Positions 17,620 to 26,525 of a stretch of DNA of 64,000 nt are shown here, piece after piece (position 1 is the first letter of the stretch; each line of letters starts with the position of its first letter). The translations under genes and the position numbers were made by a program. The DNA is from Geodermatophilus sp. TF02-6 (GTDB taxonomy: Bacteria > Actinomycetota > Actinomycetes > Mycobacteriales > Geodermatophilaceae): contig NZ_QOHF01000003.1 of NCBI RefSeq assembly GCF_003319115.1, positions 216,323 to 280,322 on the forward strand, in the 5' to 3' direction. Below the pieces are notes generated by a model. That model searched no databases. It was not told where the DNA came from and saw only the letters and a program-made list of their open reading frames with translations.

Positions 17620-18585
17620 TCAGACCGAGCGGGTCAGGCCGCGGGCCTCGACGGCCTGCCGGTAGAGCCGCCCGGCCCGGTAGGAGCTGCGCACCAGCGG
17701 CCCGGCCAGCACGCCGGGGAAGCCGATCTCCTCGGCGGTCCGCTGGAACTCAATGAACTCGTCGGGCTTCACCCAGCGCACCACCGGGTGGTGCCGCGGT
17801 GAGGGCCGCAGGTACTGGGTGATGGTGAGCAGGTCGCAGCCGGCGTCGTGCAGCGCCTGCATCGTCTCGACGACCTCGTGCGGCTCCTCGCCCATGCCGA
17901 GGATGAGGTTGGACTTGGTCACCAGCCCGGCCTCGCGAGCGGCGGTGAGCACCGACAGCGACCGCTCGAAGCGGAAGCCGGGGCGGATGCGGCGGAAGAT
18001 GCGCGGCACGGTCTCGACGTTGTGCGCCAGCACCTCGGGCCGCGAGGAGAAGACCTCGGCCAGCTGGTCTGGCTCCGCGTCGAAGTCGGGGATGAGCAGC
18101 TCCACCCCGCAGCCGGGGACGGCGGCGTGGATCTGCCGGACGGTCTCGGCGTACAGCCACGCTCCGCCGTCGGGCAGGTCGTCGCGCGCCACACCGGTGA
18201 CGGTCGCGTACCGCAGCCCCATCGTCGCGACGCTCTCGGCGACCCGGCGCGGCTCGTCGGCGTCGAAGGCAGCCGGCTTGCCGGTGTCGATCTGGCAGAA
18301 GTCGCAGCGGCGGGTGCACTGGTCACCGCCGATGAGGAAGGTGGCCTCGCGGTCCTCCCAGCACTCGTAGATGTTGGGGCAGCCGGCCTCCTCGCAGACG
18401 GTGTGCAGGCCCTCGCGGCGGACCAGCGACTTCAGCTCGGTGTACTCCGGGCCGGTCCGCAGCCGGGTCTTGATCCACTCGGGCTTGCGCTCGATCGGCA
18501 CCTGGCTGTTGCGGACCTCCAAGCGCAGCAGCCTGCGGCCCTGGGGCGCCGGAGAGGCAGGGGTCGGGGCCACCGTCTCGCTCAC
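17620..18585 (-). CDS. lipA: Lipoyl synthase
   Basis: A 321-residue radical-SAM enzyme that inserts two sulfurs into octanoyl groups on lipoyl domains. The auxiliary cluster cysteines C64, C69 and C75 ([13 protein letters not shown]) and the radical-SAM cysteines C90, C94 and C97 (CTRRCDFC) are all present, and the C-terminal RSSYRAG supplies the conserved Arg-Ser-Ser. Its products are the lipoyl domains of the E2 protein at 29150 and the glycine cleavage H protein. TACCGT 8 nt before the GTG suggests a leaderless mRNA. Confidence 0.97.
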   Translation of the reverse strand: MSETVAPTPASPAPQGRRLLRLEVRNSQVPIERKPEWIKTRLRTGPEYTELKSLVRREGLHTVCEEAGCPNIYECWEDREATFLIGGDQCTRRCDFCQIDTGKPAAFDADEPRRVAESVATMGLRYATVTGVARDDLPDGGAWLYAETVRQIHAAVPGCGVELLIPDFDAEPDQLAEVFSSRPEVLAHNVETVPRIFRRIRPGFRFERSLSVLTAAREAGLVTKSNLILGMGEEPHEVVETMQALHDAGCDLLTITQYLRPSPRHHPVVRWVKPDEFIEFQRTAEEIGFPGVLAGPLVRSSYRAGRLYRQAVEARGLTRSV

Positions 18586-18607
18586 GGTCGATCACGGTAC
18601 TCCGGCA

Positions 18608-18646
18608 GACGGCCGCGCCCGCCCGGTCGAGGCGGGCGCGGCCGTC
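18608..18646 (-). terminator. Perfect-stem terminator upstream of lipA
   Basis: A 16-bp perfect stem GACGGCCGCGCCCGCC/GGCGGGCGCGGCCGTC with a 7-nt loop, 18 bp past the stop codon of the apolipoprotein-like gene. It insulates lipA from that gene. Confidence 0.8.
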
Positions 18647-18663
18647 CGCGCGGCGGTGCAGGG

Positions 18664-19809
18664 TCAGGACGCCGGGTTGCGCTCGTCGTCGGCGTCGGAG
18701 CCGATCCCGGCGCTGCCGGTCTGCGGCTGGCCGGTCGGCGAGGCCGTGGCCGTGTCGAGCGCCGGGTCGTCCCGGCTGGTCGTCGCGGTGCCGGGGGTCG
18801 CGGCGTTCTCCGCGTCGCCGTAGGCCAGCTGCTGCGGCTGCTCGCCGAGGTCGGTGTCCGGGGGTGTGGCGTCCCCGGGCGTGGTCTGGGCGGTCGAGAC
18901 CGTCTTGCCGGAGTCGTTCGGTGGAGTGGGCACGGGATCCTCTCGGTAACTGGGGACGGGGCCGTCGCCGACGACGGCCGGGGACCACAGGTCATCGGTG
19001 CCGCGGCGGCGGCGCAGCACCACGAAGACGACGGTGGCGGCGCCGAGGAACGCGCCCAGCCACGGCCACCGCCGCGGCTCGGACTGCGCACCGACCCTCC
19101 GCCGGGCCTTGCCGCCGGCCTTGGCCGCCTTCTTCGTCAGGGCGCGGCGCCTCCCGGCGGCCTGCTTCCTCGCCCCGGCGGTGGTGGCGGTGAGCTCCCG
19201 CCGCCGGACGTCGAGCTCGCCGAGGGCGCCGTGCAGCCCCGCGGCGATCGACTCCCGCGTGCTCGCCAGCACCGGGGTGACGGTCTCGCGGGCGGCCAGC
19301 ACCTTCGGCACCGCGTAGGTCAGGGCCGCGGTCTGGGCGGCGGTGAGCCGGGGGACGACGTCCTCCCCCAGGGCCTTCCGGGCCGCTCCCACCCGGGGCG
19401 CGAGGTCGGCCGCGGCCCGGGTGGCCGCCGTCTGGGCGGCCGTCACCGCCGAGGAGACCCGGGGCGCGGCGGCCTCGCGGGCAGCCTCGACGTGGGGGGT
19501 GAGCGCGACGCGGGCGGCCTCGACCCGCGGGGTGAGCGCGTCGCGGGCGGTTCCCACCTGCGCGGTGAGCGTGTCGCGGGCGGTCTCGACGGCCGGCGCC
19601 GCGACCGCGGCCGCGGCCGCCATCCTGGGCACCACCGCCAGCTTCGCCGCCTCGAGGGTCGGGCCGGTCGCCTCGCGGGCGGCCTCGACGCGCGGGGCCA
19701 GCTGTTCGGCCGCCGCCCGGCCGGCCTCCGCCAGCGCCGCCTCGATGTGGGCGAGGCCCTCCTGCAGCTCCTCGCCGATGATCTGGCCGTGCGTCTTCTT
19801 GCGGGCCAC
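18664..19809 (-). CDS. Apolipoprotein-like Ala-rich repeat protein with one membrane helix
   Basis: A 381-residue protein of unknown function. Residues 20-200 are built from amphipathic repeats of about 11 residues (LTPRVEAAR/VALTPHVEAAREAAAPRV type), as in apolipoprotein A1/E-like helices. A basic stretch (RRALTKKAAKAGGKARRRVG) precedes one transmembrane helix (WLGAFLGAATVVFVVL), and a disordered Thr/Pro/Asp tail follows. The start is chosen at GTG 19809 because GGAGGT (plus-strand 19817-19822) lies 7 nt before it; an ATG at 19869 is also in frame. It may coat or shape membranes or lipid bodies, which is inference from fold type only. Confidence 0.75.
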   Translation of the reverse strand: MARKKTHGQIIGEELQEGLAHIEAALAEAGRAAAEQLAPRVEAAREATGPTLEAAKLAVVPRMAAAAAVAAPAVETARDTLTAQVGTARDALTPRVEAARVALTPHVEAAREAAAPRVSSAVTAAQTAATRAAADLAPRVGAARKALGEDVVPRLTAAQTAALTYAVPKVLAARETVTPVLASTRESIAAGLHGALGELDVRRRELTATTAGARKQAAGRRRALTKKAAKAGGKARRRVGAQSEPRRWPWLGAFLGAATVVFVVLRRRRGTDDLWSPAVVGDGPVPSYREDPVPTPPNDSGKTVSTAQTTPGDATPPDTDLGEQPQQLAYGDAENAATPGTATTSRDDPALDTATASPTGQPQTGSAGIGSDADDERNPAS

Positions 19810-19887
19810 GGGATGCACCTCCGGTTGATCGTCTCGGCGGTCATCCTGCCCGTTCGTCGCGGACGGCACACCCCGAACGCGGAGCCG

Positions 19888-20340
19888 TCACCGCCCGCCG
19901 AGGTCGCCGGCCTCGGCGGGCGACCGGAGGTCACCGCGCCGGCGGACGCCCGCGTGGAAGCGGGCCACGCGGGCACGGATCAGGGCCACGAGGGCGACGT
20001 ACAGCGGCAGGTGGTGGGCGAGGTAGAAGGCGTCCGCGACCGACGGGAACGGCTTCTCCGGCATCCTCGCGACCACCAGGGTGTAGACGAGGTTGCCGGC
20101 CACGCCCAGCGCGTGGGCGCAAGCCAGGGCCCACCACGCCACCCGGTCGGCACGGGCCCGGCGCGCGGCGGTGGTACAGACGAGCGCCGCGCCGACGAAG
20201 ACGGCGTTGTAGAGGACGACGTCGTACACGGCCGCCCAGGCACCGCCGTCCGGGCGCCCGGCCACCCCGGTGGTGAACGCCGCCAGGGCGGCGAGGGTCG
20301 CGCCCAGGTACCACCGGGAGCGGCGTCCGGCCCCGGTCAC
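19888..20340 (-). CDS. Membrane protein resembling the N-terminal sensor of a larger signalling protein
   Basis: About 150 residues from the GTG at 20340: four hydrophobic helices (YLGATLAALAAFTTGV, YDVVLYNAVFVGAALV, VAWWALACAHALGVAGNLVYTLVV, AFYLAHHLPLYVALVALI) followed by RARVARFHAGV. Related actinobacterial membrane regions normally continue into further helices and GGDEF/EAL or kinase domains. Here the frame changes into RRRGDLRSPAEAGDLGGR and stops. It is probably a truncated relic or a stand-alone sensor fragment. The start is uncertain, and a longer frame upstream runs into the leuS leader. Confidence 0.5.
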   Translation of the reverse strand: MTGAGRRSRWYLGATLAALAAFTTGVAGRPDGGAWAAVYDVVLYNAVFVGAALVCTTAARRARADRVAWWALACAHALGVAGNLVYTLVVARMPEKPFPSVADAFYLAHHLPLYVALVALIRARVARFHAGVRRRGDLRSPAEAGDLGGR

Positions 20341-20455
20341 CGCCCGCCGTCCCCGTCGCACCCGACCGGTCTCGGCCGATCGGGTCCCGTTCTGCACCGG
20401 GAACCGCCGGGAAGTGCCCCTCGCGGGTGAGATCGGCCCGCCGGCCCGAACGGGG

Positions 20456-20461
20456 TAGGCT
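20456..20461 (+). promoter_or_regulatory. putative -10 of the leuS leader transcript
   Basis: TAGGCT, 6 nt before the GTG of the Leu-rich leader peptide, so the peptide itself would be translated from a leaderless transcript. Confidence 0.5.
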
Positions 20462-20467
20462 CGACGG

Positions 20468-20503
20468 GTGACCAGGCGGCTCCTCCTCGCCCGGCCGTGC
20501 TGA
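20468..20503 (+). CDS. Leu-rich leader peptide of leuS
   Basis: GTG ACC AGG CGG CTC CTC CTC GCC CGG CCG TGC TGA encodes the 11-residue peptide VTRRLLLARPC, with three consecutive Leu codons. Its stop codon lies inside the left arm of a 10-bp hairpin, and an intrinsic terminator with a T tract follows. This is the layout of a classical amino-acid attenuator: a ribosome waiting for charged tRNA-Leu would change the folding downstream. Too short for routine gene calling. Confidence 0.75.
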   Translation: MTRRLLLARPC

Positions 20504-20526
20504 CCTGACACCTCCAGTCAGCACGG
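20495..20526 (+). promoter_or_regulatory. Attenuator hairpin overlapping the leader stop codon
   Basis: CCGTGCTGAC pairs perfectly with GTCAGCACGG across a 12-nt loop. A second CTGAC at 20505-20509 offers an alternative partner for GTCAG, so the structure could switch according to ribosome position. Confidence 0.6.
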
Positions 20527-20527
20527 C

Positions 20528-20553
20528 GACCCCTCCTGCGTGAGGGGTCTTTT
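20528..20553 (+). terminator. Intrinsic terminator in the leuS leader
   Basis: GACCCCT/AGGGGTC stem with an 8-nt loop, directly followed by TTTT. It is the only terminator seen in this window with a clear T tract, and it lies between the leader peptide and leuS rather than after a gene, as expected for an attenuator. Confidence 0.75.
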
Positions 20554-20593
20554 GCTGTCCGCCGCCGGTACCGCAGACCTGGGAGCGCGAACG

Positions 20594-23524
20594 ATGAGCC
20601 AGACGGCCGACAGGCCCGACGTCGAGCAGACGGCGGGCGGCGCCGCGGACGGGGCGGTCCCGCCGCACCGGTACACCCCGGCGCTGGCGCAGCAGATCGA
20701 GCTGGCGTGGCAGGACCGGTGGGAGCGCGAGGGCACGTTCCACACCCCGAACCCGACCGGGCGCCTCTCCGAGGGGTTCGACGAGGTCGCCGACCGGCCC
20801 AAGTTCTTCGTGATGGACATGTTCCCCTACCCCTCGGGCACCGGCCTGCACGTCGGCCACCCGCTGGGCTACCTGGGCACCGACGCCACCAGCCGGTTCC
20901 GCCGGATGGACGGCGACAACGTGCTGCACCCCATGGGCTACGACGCCTTCGGCCTGCCCGCCGAGCAGTACGCCGTCCAGACCGGGCAGCACCCGCGCAC
21001 CACCACCGAGGCCAACATCGCGGCGATCAGGGGGCAGCTGCGCCGGCTGGGCGTCGACCACGACGAGCGCCGGACCTTCGCCACGATCGACCCGGGCTAC
21101 TACAGGTGGACCCAGTGGATCTTCCTGAAGATCTTCGGGTCCTGGTTCGACGCCGACGCCGGCCGCGCCCGCCCGATCGCCGAGCTGGTCGCCGAGCTGG
21201 ACGCCGGGACCCGAGAGCCCGCGCCCGGAACCAACGAGACCGGCCGGCCGTGGCCCGAGCTGGACGACGTCGAGCGGCGCAGGGTCGTCGACGCCCACCG
21301 GCTGGCCTACCTGCACCAGGCGCCGGTGAACTGGTGCCCGGGTCTGGGCACCGTGCTGTCCAACGAGGAGGTCACCCCCGACGGGCGCTCCGAGCGGGGC
21401 AACTTCCCGGTGTTCCGGCGTCCGCTGACCCAGTGGATGATGCGGATCACCGCCTACGCCGAGCGGCTGCTGGCCGACCTGGACCGGCTGGACTGGTCGG
21501 ACTCGGTCAAGCAGATGCAGCGCAACTGGATCGGCCGCTCGACCGGCGCGCGGATCGGCTTCTCCGTCGGGGTGGCGGGGCGGGCGGACGACGCGGCCGA
21601 CCAGACCATCGAGGTCTTCACCACCCGGCCGGACACCCTCTTCGGCGCCACCTACGTGGTGCTGGCGCCCGAGCACCCGCTGGTCGACGCGCTGACCGCC
21701 GGCTCCTGGCCGTCCGGCGTCGACCCGCGGTGGACCGGCGGGGAGGCCACCCCCCGCGAGGCGGTCACCGCCTACCAGCGGCAGGCGTCGCGGCGCTCGG
21801 AGCTGGACCGGCAGAACGAGAACCGGGAGAAGACCGGCGTCTGGCTGGGCGTCACCGCGGTCAACCCGGTCAACGGCCGCGAGCTGCCGGTGTTCGTCGC
21901 CGACTACGTGCTGACCGGGTACGGCACCGGCGCGATCATGGCGGTGCCCGGTGAGGACACCCGCGACTGGGACTTCGCCGAGGCCTTCGGGCTGCCCGTC
22001 GTCCGCACCGTGCAGCCGCCCGCGGACTTCGCCGGCGGCGCGTGGACCGGCGCCGGTCCGGTGATCAACTCGGCGAACGACGACATCTCGCTGAACGGGC
22101 TGGACAGGGCGACGGCGATCGCGACGGTCACCGAGTGGCTGGTGCGGCACGGCTCCGGCGAGGCGACGACCACCTACAAGCTGCGCGACTGGCTGTTCAG
22201 CCGGCAGCGGTACTGGGGCGAGCCGTTCCCGGTCGTCTACGACGAGCACGACCTGCCGGTCGCCGTCCCGGAGTCGATGCTGCCGGTGCTGCTACCGGAC
22301 GTCGACGACTACTCGCCGAAGACCTTCGCCGACGACGACGCCGAGTCCGCGCCCGAGCCGCCGCTGTCCCGGGTCACCGACTGGACGACGGTCGAGCTCG
22401 ACCTGGGCGAGGGCCCGAAGAAGTACCGCCGCGAGACCAACACGATGCCCAACTGGGCCGGCTCGTGCTGGTACTACCTGCGCTACATCGACCCCGACGA
22501 CGACCGGCGCATGGTCGACCCGGACAACGAGCGCTACTGGCTGGGGCCGCGCGAGCCCGGGGACGTCGGCGGCGTCGACCTGTACGTGGGCGGCATGGAA
22601 CACGCCGTGCTGCACCTGCTGTACGCCCGGTTCTGGCACAAGGTGCTCTTCGACCTGGGCTACGTGTCCAGCGAGGAGCCGTTCCGCCGGCTGGTCAACC
22701 AGGGCTACATCTCCGCCTACGCCTACACCGACGAGCGGGGCTTCTACGTGCCCGCCGCCGAGGTGGAGGAGCGCGACGGGCGGTTCTTCTTCCAGGGCCG
22801 GCCGGTCAACCGCGAGTACGGGAAGATCGGCAAGAGCCTCAAGAACATGGTCACGCCCGACGAGATGATCGGCGCCTACGGGGCCGACACCTTCCGGGTC
22901 TACGAGATGTCGACCGGGCCGCTGGAGCAGTCGCGGCCGTGGGAGACCAAGGCCGTCGTCGGCTCCCAGCGGCTGCTGCAACGGATCTGGCGGGTGGTCG
23001 TCGACGAGTCGTCGGGCGTTGCCCGGGCGGCCGACGTCGAACCGGACGAGGACACCCTGCGGGCGCTGCACCGGACGATCGCAGGCGTCCGCGACGGGAT
23101 GGCGACCCTGCGGTTCAACATCGCGGTCGCCCGGATCACCGAGCTGACCAACCACCTGACGTCCGCCTACGGCGCCGACCGGCCCGTGCCGCGGTCCGTG
23201 GCCGAGCCGCTGGTGCTGATGGTGGCGCCGCTGGCCCCGCACATCGCCGAGGAGCTGTGGTCGCGCCTGGGCCACAGCCGGTCGCTGGCCTGGCACCCGT
23301 TCCCGGTGGCCGACGAGCGCTGGCTGGTCGAGGACACCGTGCAGGTCGCCGTCCAGGTCAACGGCAAGGTGCGGGCACAGGTCACCGTGCCGGCGGACGC
23401 CGACGCCGCCGCGCTGGAGGCCGCCGCCCGCGCCGACGAGAAGGTGGCCGGGCACCTGGCCGGCAGGACGGTGCGCCGCGTGGTCGCCGTCCCCGGCCGG
23501 CTGGTCAACTTCGTCGTCGGCTGA
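20594..23524 (+). CDS. leuS: Leucyl-tRNA synthetase
   Basis: A 976-residue class I synthetase that charges tRNA-Leu. The HIGH motif is HVGH at residues 86-89 ([17 protein letters not shown]) and KMSKS is KIGKS at 744-748. The CP1 editing domain shows [21 protein letters not shown] and [18 protein letters not shown], and the C-terminal anticodon-binding and LeuRS-specific parts end with [18 protein letters not shown]. Start chosen at 20594 (MSQTADRPD) with an upstream GGGAGC. It is controlled by the Leu leader-peptide attenuator and inserted between the lipA and lipB neighbourhoods. Confidence 0.97.
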   Translation: MSQTADRPDVEQTAGGAADGAVPPHRYTPALAQQIELAWQDRWEREGTFHTPNPTGRLSEGFDEVADRPKFFVMDMFPYPSGTGLHVGHPLGYLGTDATSRFRRMDGDNVLHPMGYDAFGLPAEQYAVQTGQHPRTTTEANIAAIRGQLRRLGVDHDERRTFATIDPGYYRWTQWIFLKIFGSWFDADAGRARPIAELVAELDAGTREPAPGTNETGRPWPELDDVERRRVVDAHRLAYLHQAPVNWCPGLGTVLSNEEVTPDGRSERGNFPVFRRPLTQWMMRITAYAERLLADLDRLDWSDSVKQMQRNWIGRSTGARIGFSVGVAGRADDAADQTIEVFTTRPDTLFGATYVVLAPEHPLVDALTAGSWPSGVDPRWTGGEATPREAVTAYQRQASRRSELDRQNENREKTGVWLGVTAVNPVNGRELPVFVADYVLTGYGTGAIMAVPGEDTRDWDFAEAFGLPVVRTVQPPADFAGGAWTGAGPVINSANDDISLNGLDRATAIATVTEWLVRHGSGEATTTYKLRDWLFSRQRYWGEPFPVVYDEHDLPVAVPESMLPVLLPDVDDYSPKTFADDDAESAPEPPLSRVTDWTTVELDLGEGPKKYRRETNTMPNWAGSCWYYLRYIDPDDDRRMVDPDNERYWLGPREPGDVGGVDLYVGGMEHAVLHLLYARFWHKVLFDLGYVSSEEPFRRLVNQGYISAYAYTDERGFYVPAAEVEERDGRFFFQGRPVNREYGKIGKSLKNMVTPDEMIGAYGADTFRVYEMSTGPLEQSRPWETKAVVGSQRLLQRIWRVVVDESSGVARAADVEPDEDTLRALHRTIAGVRDGMATLRFNIAVARITELTNHLTSAYGADRPVPRSVAEPLVLMVAPLAPHIAEELWSRLGHSRSLAWHPFPVADERWLVEDTVQVAVQVNGKVRAQVTVPADADAAALEAAARADEKVAGHLAGRTVRRVVAVPGRLVNFVVG

Positions 23525-23525
23525 C

Positions 23526-23584
23526 AAAGAGCCCCCTGCCCCCCACCGCTCGCAAGCTCGCGGCGGGACTCTGCAGGAGGCCGT
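23526..23584. repeat. Intergenic hairpin repeat (R1), one unit
   Basis: GAGCCCCCTGCCCCCCACCG, then CTCGCAAGCTCGCGGCGGG, then ACTCTGCAGGAGGCC, starting two bases after the leuS stop and lying between leuS and the convergent lipB. Confidence 0.75.
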
Positions 23585-23600
23585 CGTGCTGAGCCGTTCC

Positions 23601-23641
23601 GTCACGCCTGCGCGGACCCCTGCGGGCCCACTGGGCGCGAC
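23601..23641. repeat. Intergenic repeat R2, copy 1
   Basis: GTCACGCCTGCGCGGACCCC, then TGCGGGCCCACTGGGCGCGAC. A close copy lies at 62570-62611. The ends pair (GTCRCGCC/GGCGCGAC), with an inner GGACCCCT/GGGCCC partial stem. Confidence 0.7.
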
Positions 23642-23646
23642 ACCGG

Positions 23647-24309
23647 TCAGACGGTGGCGGGCTGCGGAGCCAGCACGCGCCGCACCGCCGCCTCGACCGC
23701 GTCGATCACCTCGGCGACGGTCACGTCGCGGCCCAGTTCGGCCGACAGCGAGGTGACGCCGGCGTCGGCGATGCCGCACGGGACGATCGCCCCGAAGGCG
23801 GCCAGGTCGGGGTCGCAGTTGAGCGCGAAGCCGTGCATCGTGACCCCGCGGGCGACCCGCACGCCGATCGCGGCGATCTTGCGCTCGGGACGGAACCGGC
23901 TGGCCGGGCCCGGCTCGTCGGCCGCCACCCACACGCCGCTGCGGCCCTCGACCCGCAGGGTGGCGACGCCGAACCCGGCGCAGACCTCCATCAGCGCCTC
24001 TTCCAGCCGGCGGACGTGCGCGACGACGTCCACCGGGGCGGGCAGCGCGACGATCGGGTACCCGACCAGCTGACCCGGCCCGTGCCAGGTGATCTTCCCG
24101 CCGCGGTCGACGTCGACCACCGGCGTGCCGTCCTGGGGGCGCTCGTGCGGCTCGGTCCGCTTGCCGGCGGTGTAGACCGACGGGTGCTCGAGCAGCAGCA
24201 GCGTGTCGGGGCCCTCGCCGGCGACGCGGGCGGCGTGCAGCTCACGCTGCCGGGCCCAGGCTCGCTCGTAGTCGACGGTGCTCAGGCGGAGTACCTGCAG
24301 GTCGGTCAC
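23647..24309 (-). CDS. lipB: Octanoyl-[ACP]:protein N-octanoyltransferase
   Basis: A 220-residue enzyme that moves octanoate from acyl carrier protein to lipoyl domains, giving the substrate of LipA. It shows [19 protein letters not shown] (about residues 69-87), the catalytic Lys near residue 144 ([12 protein letters not shown]), HGFALNC and the catalytic Cys near 178 (IVPCGI). A GAGGAG sequence precedes the GTG start. Together with lipA and sucB/lpd in the same region it supplies lipoylated 2-oxoacid dehydrogenases. Confidence 0.97.
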   Translation of the reverse strand: MTDLQVLRLSTVDYERAWARQRELHAARVAGEGPDTLLLLEHPSVYTAGKRTEPHERPQDGTPVVDVDRGGKITWHGPGQLVGYPIVALPAPVDVVAHVRRLEEALMEVCAGFGVATLRVEGRSGVWVAADEPGPASRFRPERKIAAIGVRVARGVTMHGFALNCDPDLAAFGAIVPCGIADAGVTSLSAELGRDVTVAEVIDAVEAAVRRVLAPQPATV

Positions 24310-24375
24310 GTGTGCTCCTCGCTCGCGCTGGTGCTCCCGGCGACACGCTCCTCGGGTGCGGCCACCCGGTCCAGC

Positions 24376-24432
24376 CTAGGCCCCGTCCGGGGCACCGCCC
24401 CGAGCGTGCGAGGGGTGGGGAGGACGGGGCCG
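24376..24432. repeat. Intergenic hairpin repeat (R1), CCCCGTCC-type unit
   Basis: GGCCCCGTCCGGGGCACCGC, then CCCGAGCGTGCGAGGGGTGG, then GGAGGACGGGGCC. The outer arms GGCCCCGTCC/GGACGGGGCC are perfect complements. Confidence 0.8.
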
Positions 24433-24433
24433 C

Positions 24434-25174
24434 TCAGCGCAGCCGGCGCGGCTCGATGCGGGTCTCCACCGCGGCGCCGTCCGGGCCCCGCTCGACCCGG
24501 TAGGCGGCCCTGCCCGGCCGGTCGGCCACGGCCTCGACCAGGTCGGTGCTCCGGTAGACCAGCCCGACGCCGTCGTCGGTGGCGTGCCCGGGCGGCAGCG
24601 TGCCGTCGGCGACGAGGCGGTGGTAGAGCGGGCGGCGCTGCTCCTCGCTGTCGAAGTGGACGCCGTTGGAGGCCGGGATCAACCCCAGCCCGTCGGTGAC
24701 CGGCCGCAGCTCGGGGCCGTAGGAGTCCGTCGTCCCCCCGACGTGCCAGCACAGCGACCCGGCCGACACCCCGCCGAGCACCACCCCGGCCGTCCAGACC
24801 TCCCGGAACACCTCGTCCAGGCCGTGCACCCGCCAGACCGCCAGCAGGTTGGCCACGCTGCCACCGCCCACCCACACGACGTCCTGGGCCAGCAGGTGCG
24901 CGCGCACGTCGGGCACCGTGGGCATCGGGAACAGGCTGAGGTGACTGACCTGTACCGCGCTGCCCGCGAAGGCGCCGTAGACGCCGGCCACCCGCACCGG
25001 GTCGTCGCCCGTGGCCGTCCCCAGGTAGCACAGCCGCGGCCGCTGCGGTGCGCCCGCCAGCTCGACGGCGAGGTCGAAGACCGGCCCGGGCGCCCAGTCG
25101 TAGGGGCCCCGGCCGCGCGAGTCGAAGCCGATGCTGGTGGCCAGGATGGTCGGCGCGGTGGCGGGCACGGTCAC
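24434..25174 (-). CDS. Peptidase S51 family (dipeptidase E-like)
   Basis: A 246-residue cytoplasmic hydrolase. The nucleophile is the Ser of GVSAGSLCWHVGG (about residue 138), preceded by VVWVGGGSVANLLAVW, both typical of S51 aspartyl dipeptidases with a class-I-amidotransferase-like fold. Dipeptidase E cleaves Asp-X dipeptides; the exact substrate here is not shown. The GTG start overlaps the stop of the FAD oxidoreductase (GTGA), so the two genes are coupled. Confidence 0.85.
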   Translation of the reverse strand: MTVPATAPTILATSIGFDSRGRGPYDWAPGPVFDLAVELAGAPQRPRLCYLGTATGDDPVRVAGVYGAFAGSAVQVSHLSLFPMPTVPDVRAHLLAQDVVWVGGGSVANLLAVWRVHGLDEVFREVWTAGVVLGGVSAGSLCWHVGGTTDSYGPELRPVTDGLGLIPASNGVHFDSEEQRRPLYHRLVADGTLPPGHATDDGVGLVYRSTDLVEAVADRPGRAAYRVERGPDGAAVETRIEPRRLR

Positions 25175-26415
25175 GCAGCTCCGCGCAGGCCGGGACGCAC
25201 GGCGCGCAGGACGGCGCGGGCGGCTCTCGCCCCGCTGGCCATGGCCCCCTGGATGGACGGGGTGTCGCGGTGGTCGCCGGCGACGTAGAGCCCGCCGCCG
25301 AGGTCGACCGGCTGCCGCAGTCGCAGCGGCGGGACGGCGGCCGGCTGGGCTCCGGGCACGGTGACCGACGTCAGGTGTTCCAGGTCGCCGGCGCCGACCC
25401 CGTGCAGCGCGGCGACCTCGGCGCGCACCTCGTCCTCACGCGTGGGGGCGAGGCTCGAGCTGGCCACCAGGGCCCGCCGGTCGGGGCTGTAGGCGGGTTG
25501 GGCGTCGGTGAGGACGACGCTGTTGACCAGCCGTCCGCCGGGTGAACCGAGCACGATGAGCGGGTCGCCGCTCGGGGAGGCCGGCAGCACGTGCAGGTGC
25601 GTCGTGACCTGCCGGGGCGCCGACGCCGCCACGCCGGGGACGAGCGCGGCGGCCGTGTCCGGGTCGGTGGCGACGACGACCGCGTCCGCGCGCACGCCGC
25701 CGCTGTCGGTGGTGACCGCACCGCCGCGCACGGCGGTGACCCGGACCCCCAGGTGCACGCGGTCCGCGCCGACGCGGGCCGCCAGCTGCTCGCCCACGGA
25801 CTGCATGCCCCGGGCGGGCAGCCCGATGGGTCCGCGGGCGAAGCTGCGCCAGAGCAGGTCGAGGTACCGGCTGGAGGTCTCCAGCCGGTCCTCCAGCAGC
25901 ACTCCGGCCAGGAACGGCCGGAAGAACCGCTCGAGCGCGGCGTCGCCGACCCCGGCCGCCCGCAGCCGTTGCTCGGCGGTGGTCTCGGGCGCCCGGAGCA
26001 ACCGGTCGACCGGCGCGTAGGCCGCCCGGACGGAGTATGCGGCGATGGCCGCCTTGTGCAGCGGGGAGCCGATCGGGGCGCGCAGCGTGTCCAGGGCCGC
26101 CGACGGCCGTCGGCGCGGGTCGACGACCCGGTGCGCACGGCCGCCGACCCGCACCACGGCGCCGGGCCAGAACCAGCCGAGGTCGAGAGCGGGCAGGTCG
26201 AGGTCGGCGGCGCGCGGGTAGCCGGTGTTGAGCACCTGGAAGCCCCGGTCGACGACGAAGCCGTCGATCCGCTCGGTGGCCAGCCGGCCGCCCGTGTACT
26301 GCCCGGCCTCCACGAGGTGGACGTCGCAGCCGGCGGCGACCAGCCGCACGGCCGCCGACAGCCCGGCCAGCCCGGCTCCGACGACCACGACCTCGGCACG
26401 AGCGGGGAGCGGCAT
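25171..26415 (-). CDS. FAD-dependent amine oxidase/phytoene desaturase-like oxidoreductase
   Basis: A 414-residue flavoprotein. The Rossmann motif VVVVGAGLAGLSAAVRL is at the N-terminus, followed by GGRLATERIDGFVVDRGFQVLNTGYP, and the C-terminal FAD-binding block GLYVAGDHRDTPSIQGAMASGARAARAV is intact. Members of this group include carotenoid desaturases and isomerases and protoporphyrinogen oxidases; no carotenoid cluster is near, so the substrate is open. TAGGTT 7 nt before the ATG suggests a leaderless mRNA. It is divergent from the kinase gene. Confidence 0.85.
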   Translation of the reverse strand: MPLPARAEVVVVGAGLAGLSAAVRLVAAGCDVHLVEAGQYTGGRLATERIDGFVVDRGFQVLNTGYPRAADLDLPALDLGWFWPGAVVRVGGRAHRVVDPRRRPSAALDTLRAPIGSPLHKAAIAAYSVRAAYAPVDRLLRAPETTAEQRLRAAGVGDAALERFFRPFLAGVLLEDRLETSSRYLDLLWRSFARGPIGLPARGMQSVGEQLAARVGADRVHLGVRVTAVRGGAVTTDSGGVRADAVVVATDPDTAAALVPGVAASAPRQVTTHLHVLPASPSGDPLIVLGSPGGRLVNSVVLTDAQPAYSPDRRALVASSSLAPTREDEVRAEVAALHGVGAGDLEHLTSVTVPGAQPAAVPPLRLRQPVDLGGGLYVAGDHRDTPSIQGAMASGARAARAVLRAVRPGLRGAA

Positions 26416-26525
26416 GGCACCGAACCTAGGCCGCGCGGCCGCCGTGCACCCGTCCGGTGCGGCGGCTGTGGATGGGGACGCCGCCTGTGGACGACGCCGG
26501 CGGGACGGCCGACAGGAGCTCTACG

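Noticed and set aside
20456..20593. T-box riboswitch before leuS
   Set aside because: The leader is only about 125 nt and I see no T-box core motif or specifier loop; the Leu-codon leader peptide with a terminator explains the region better.
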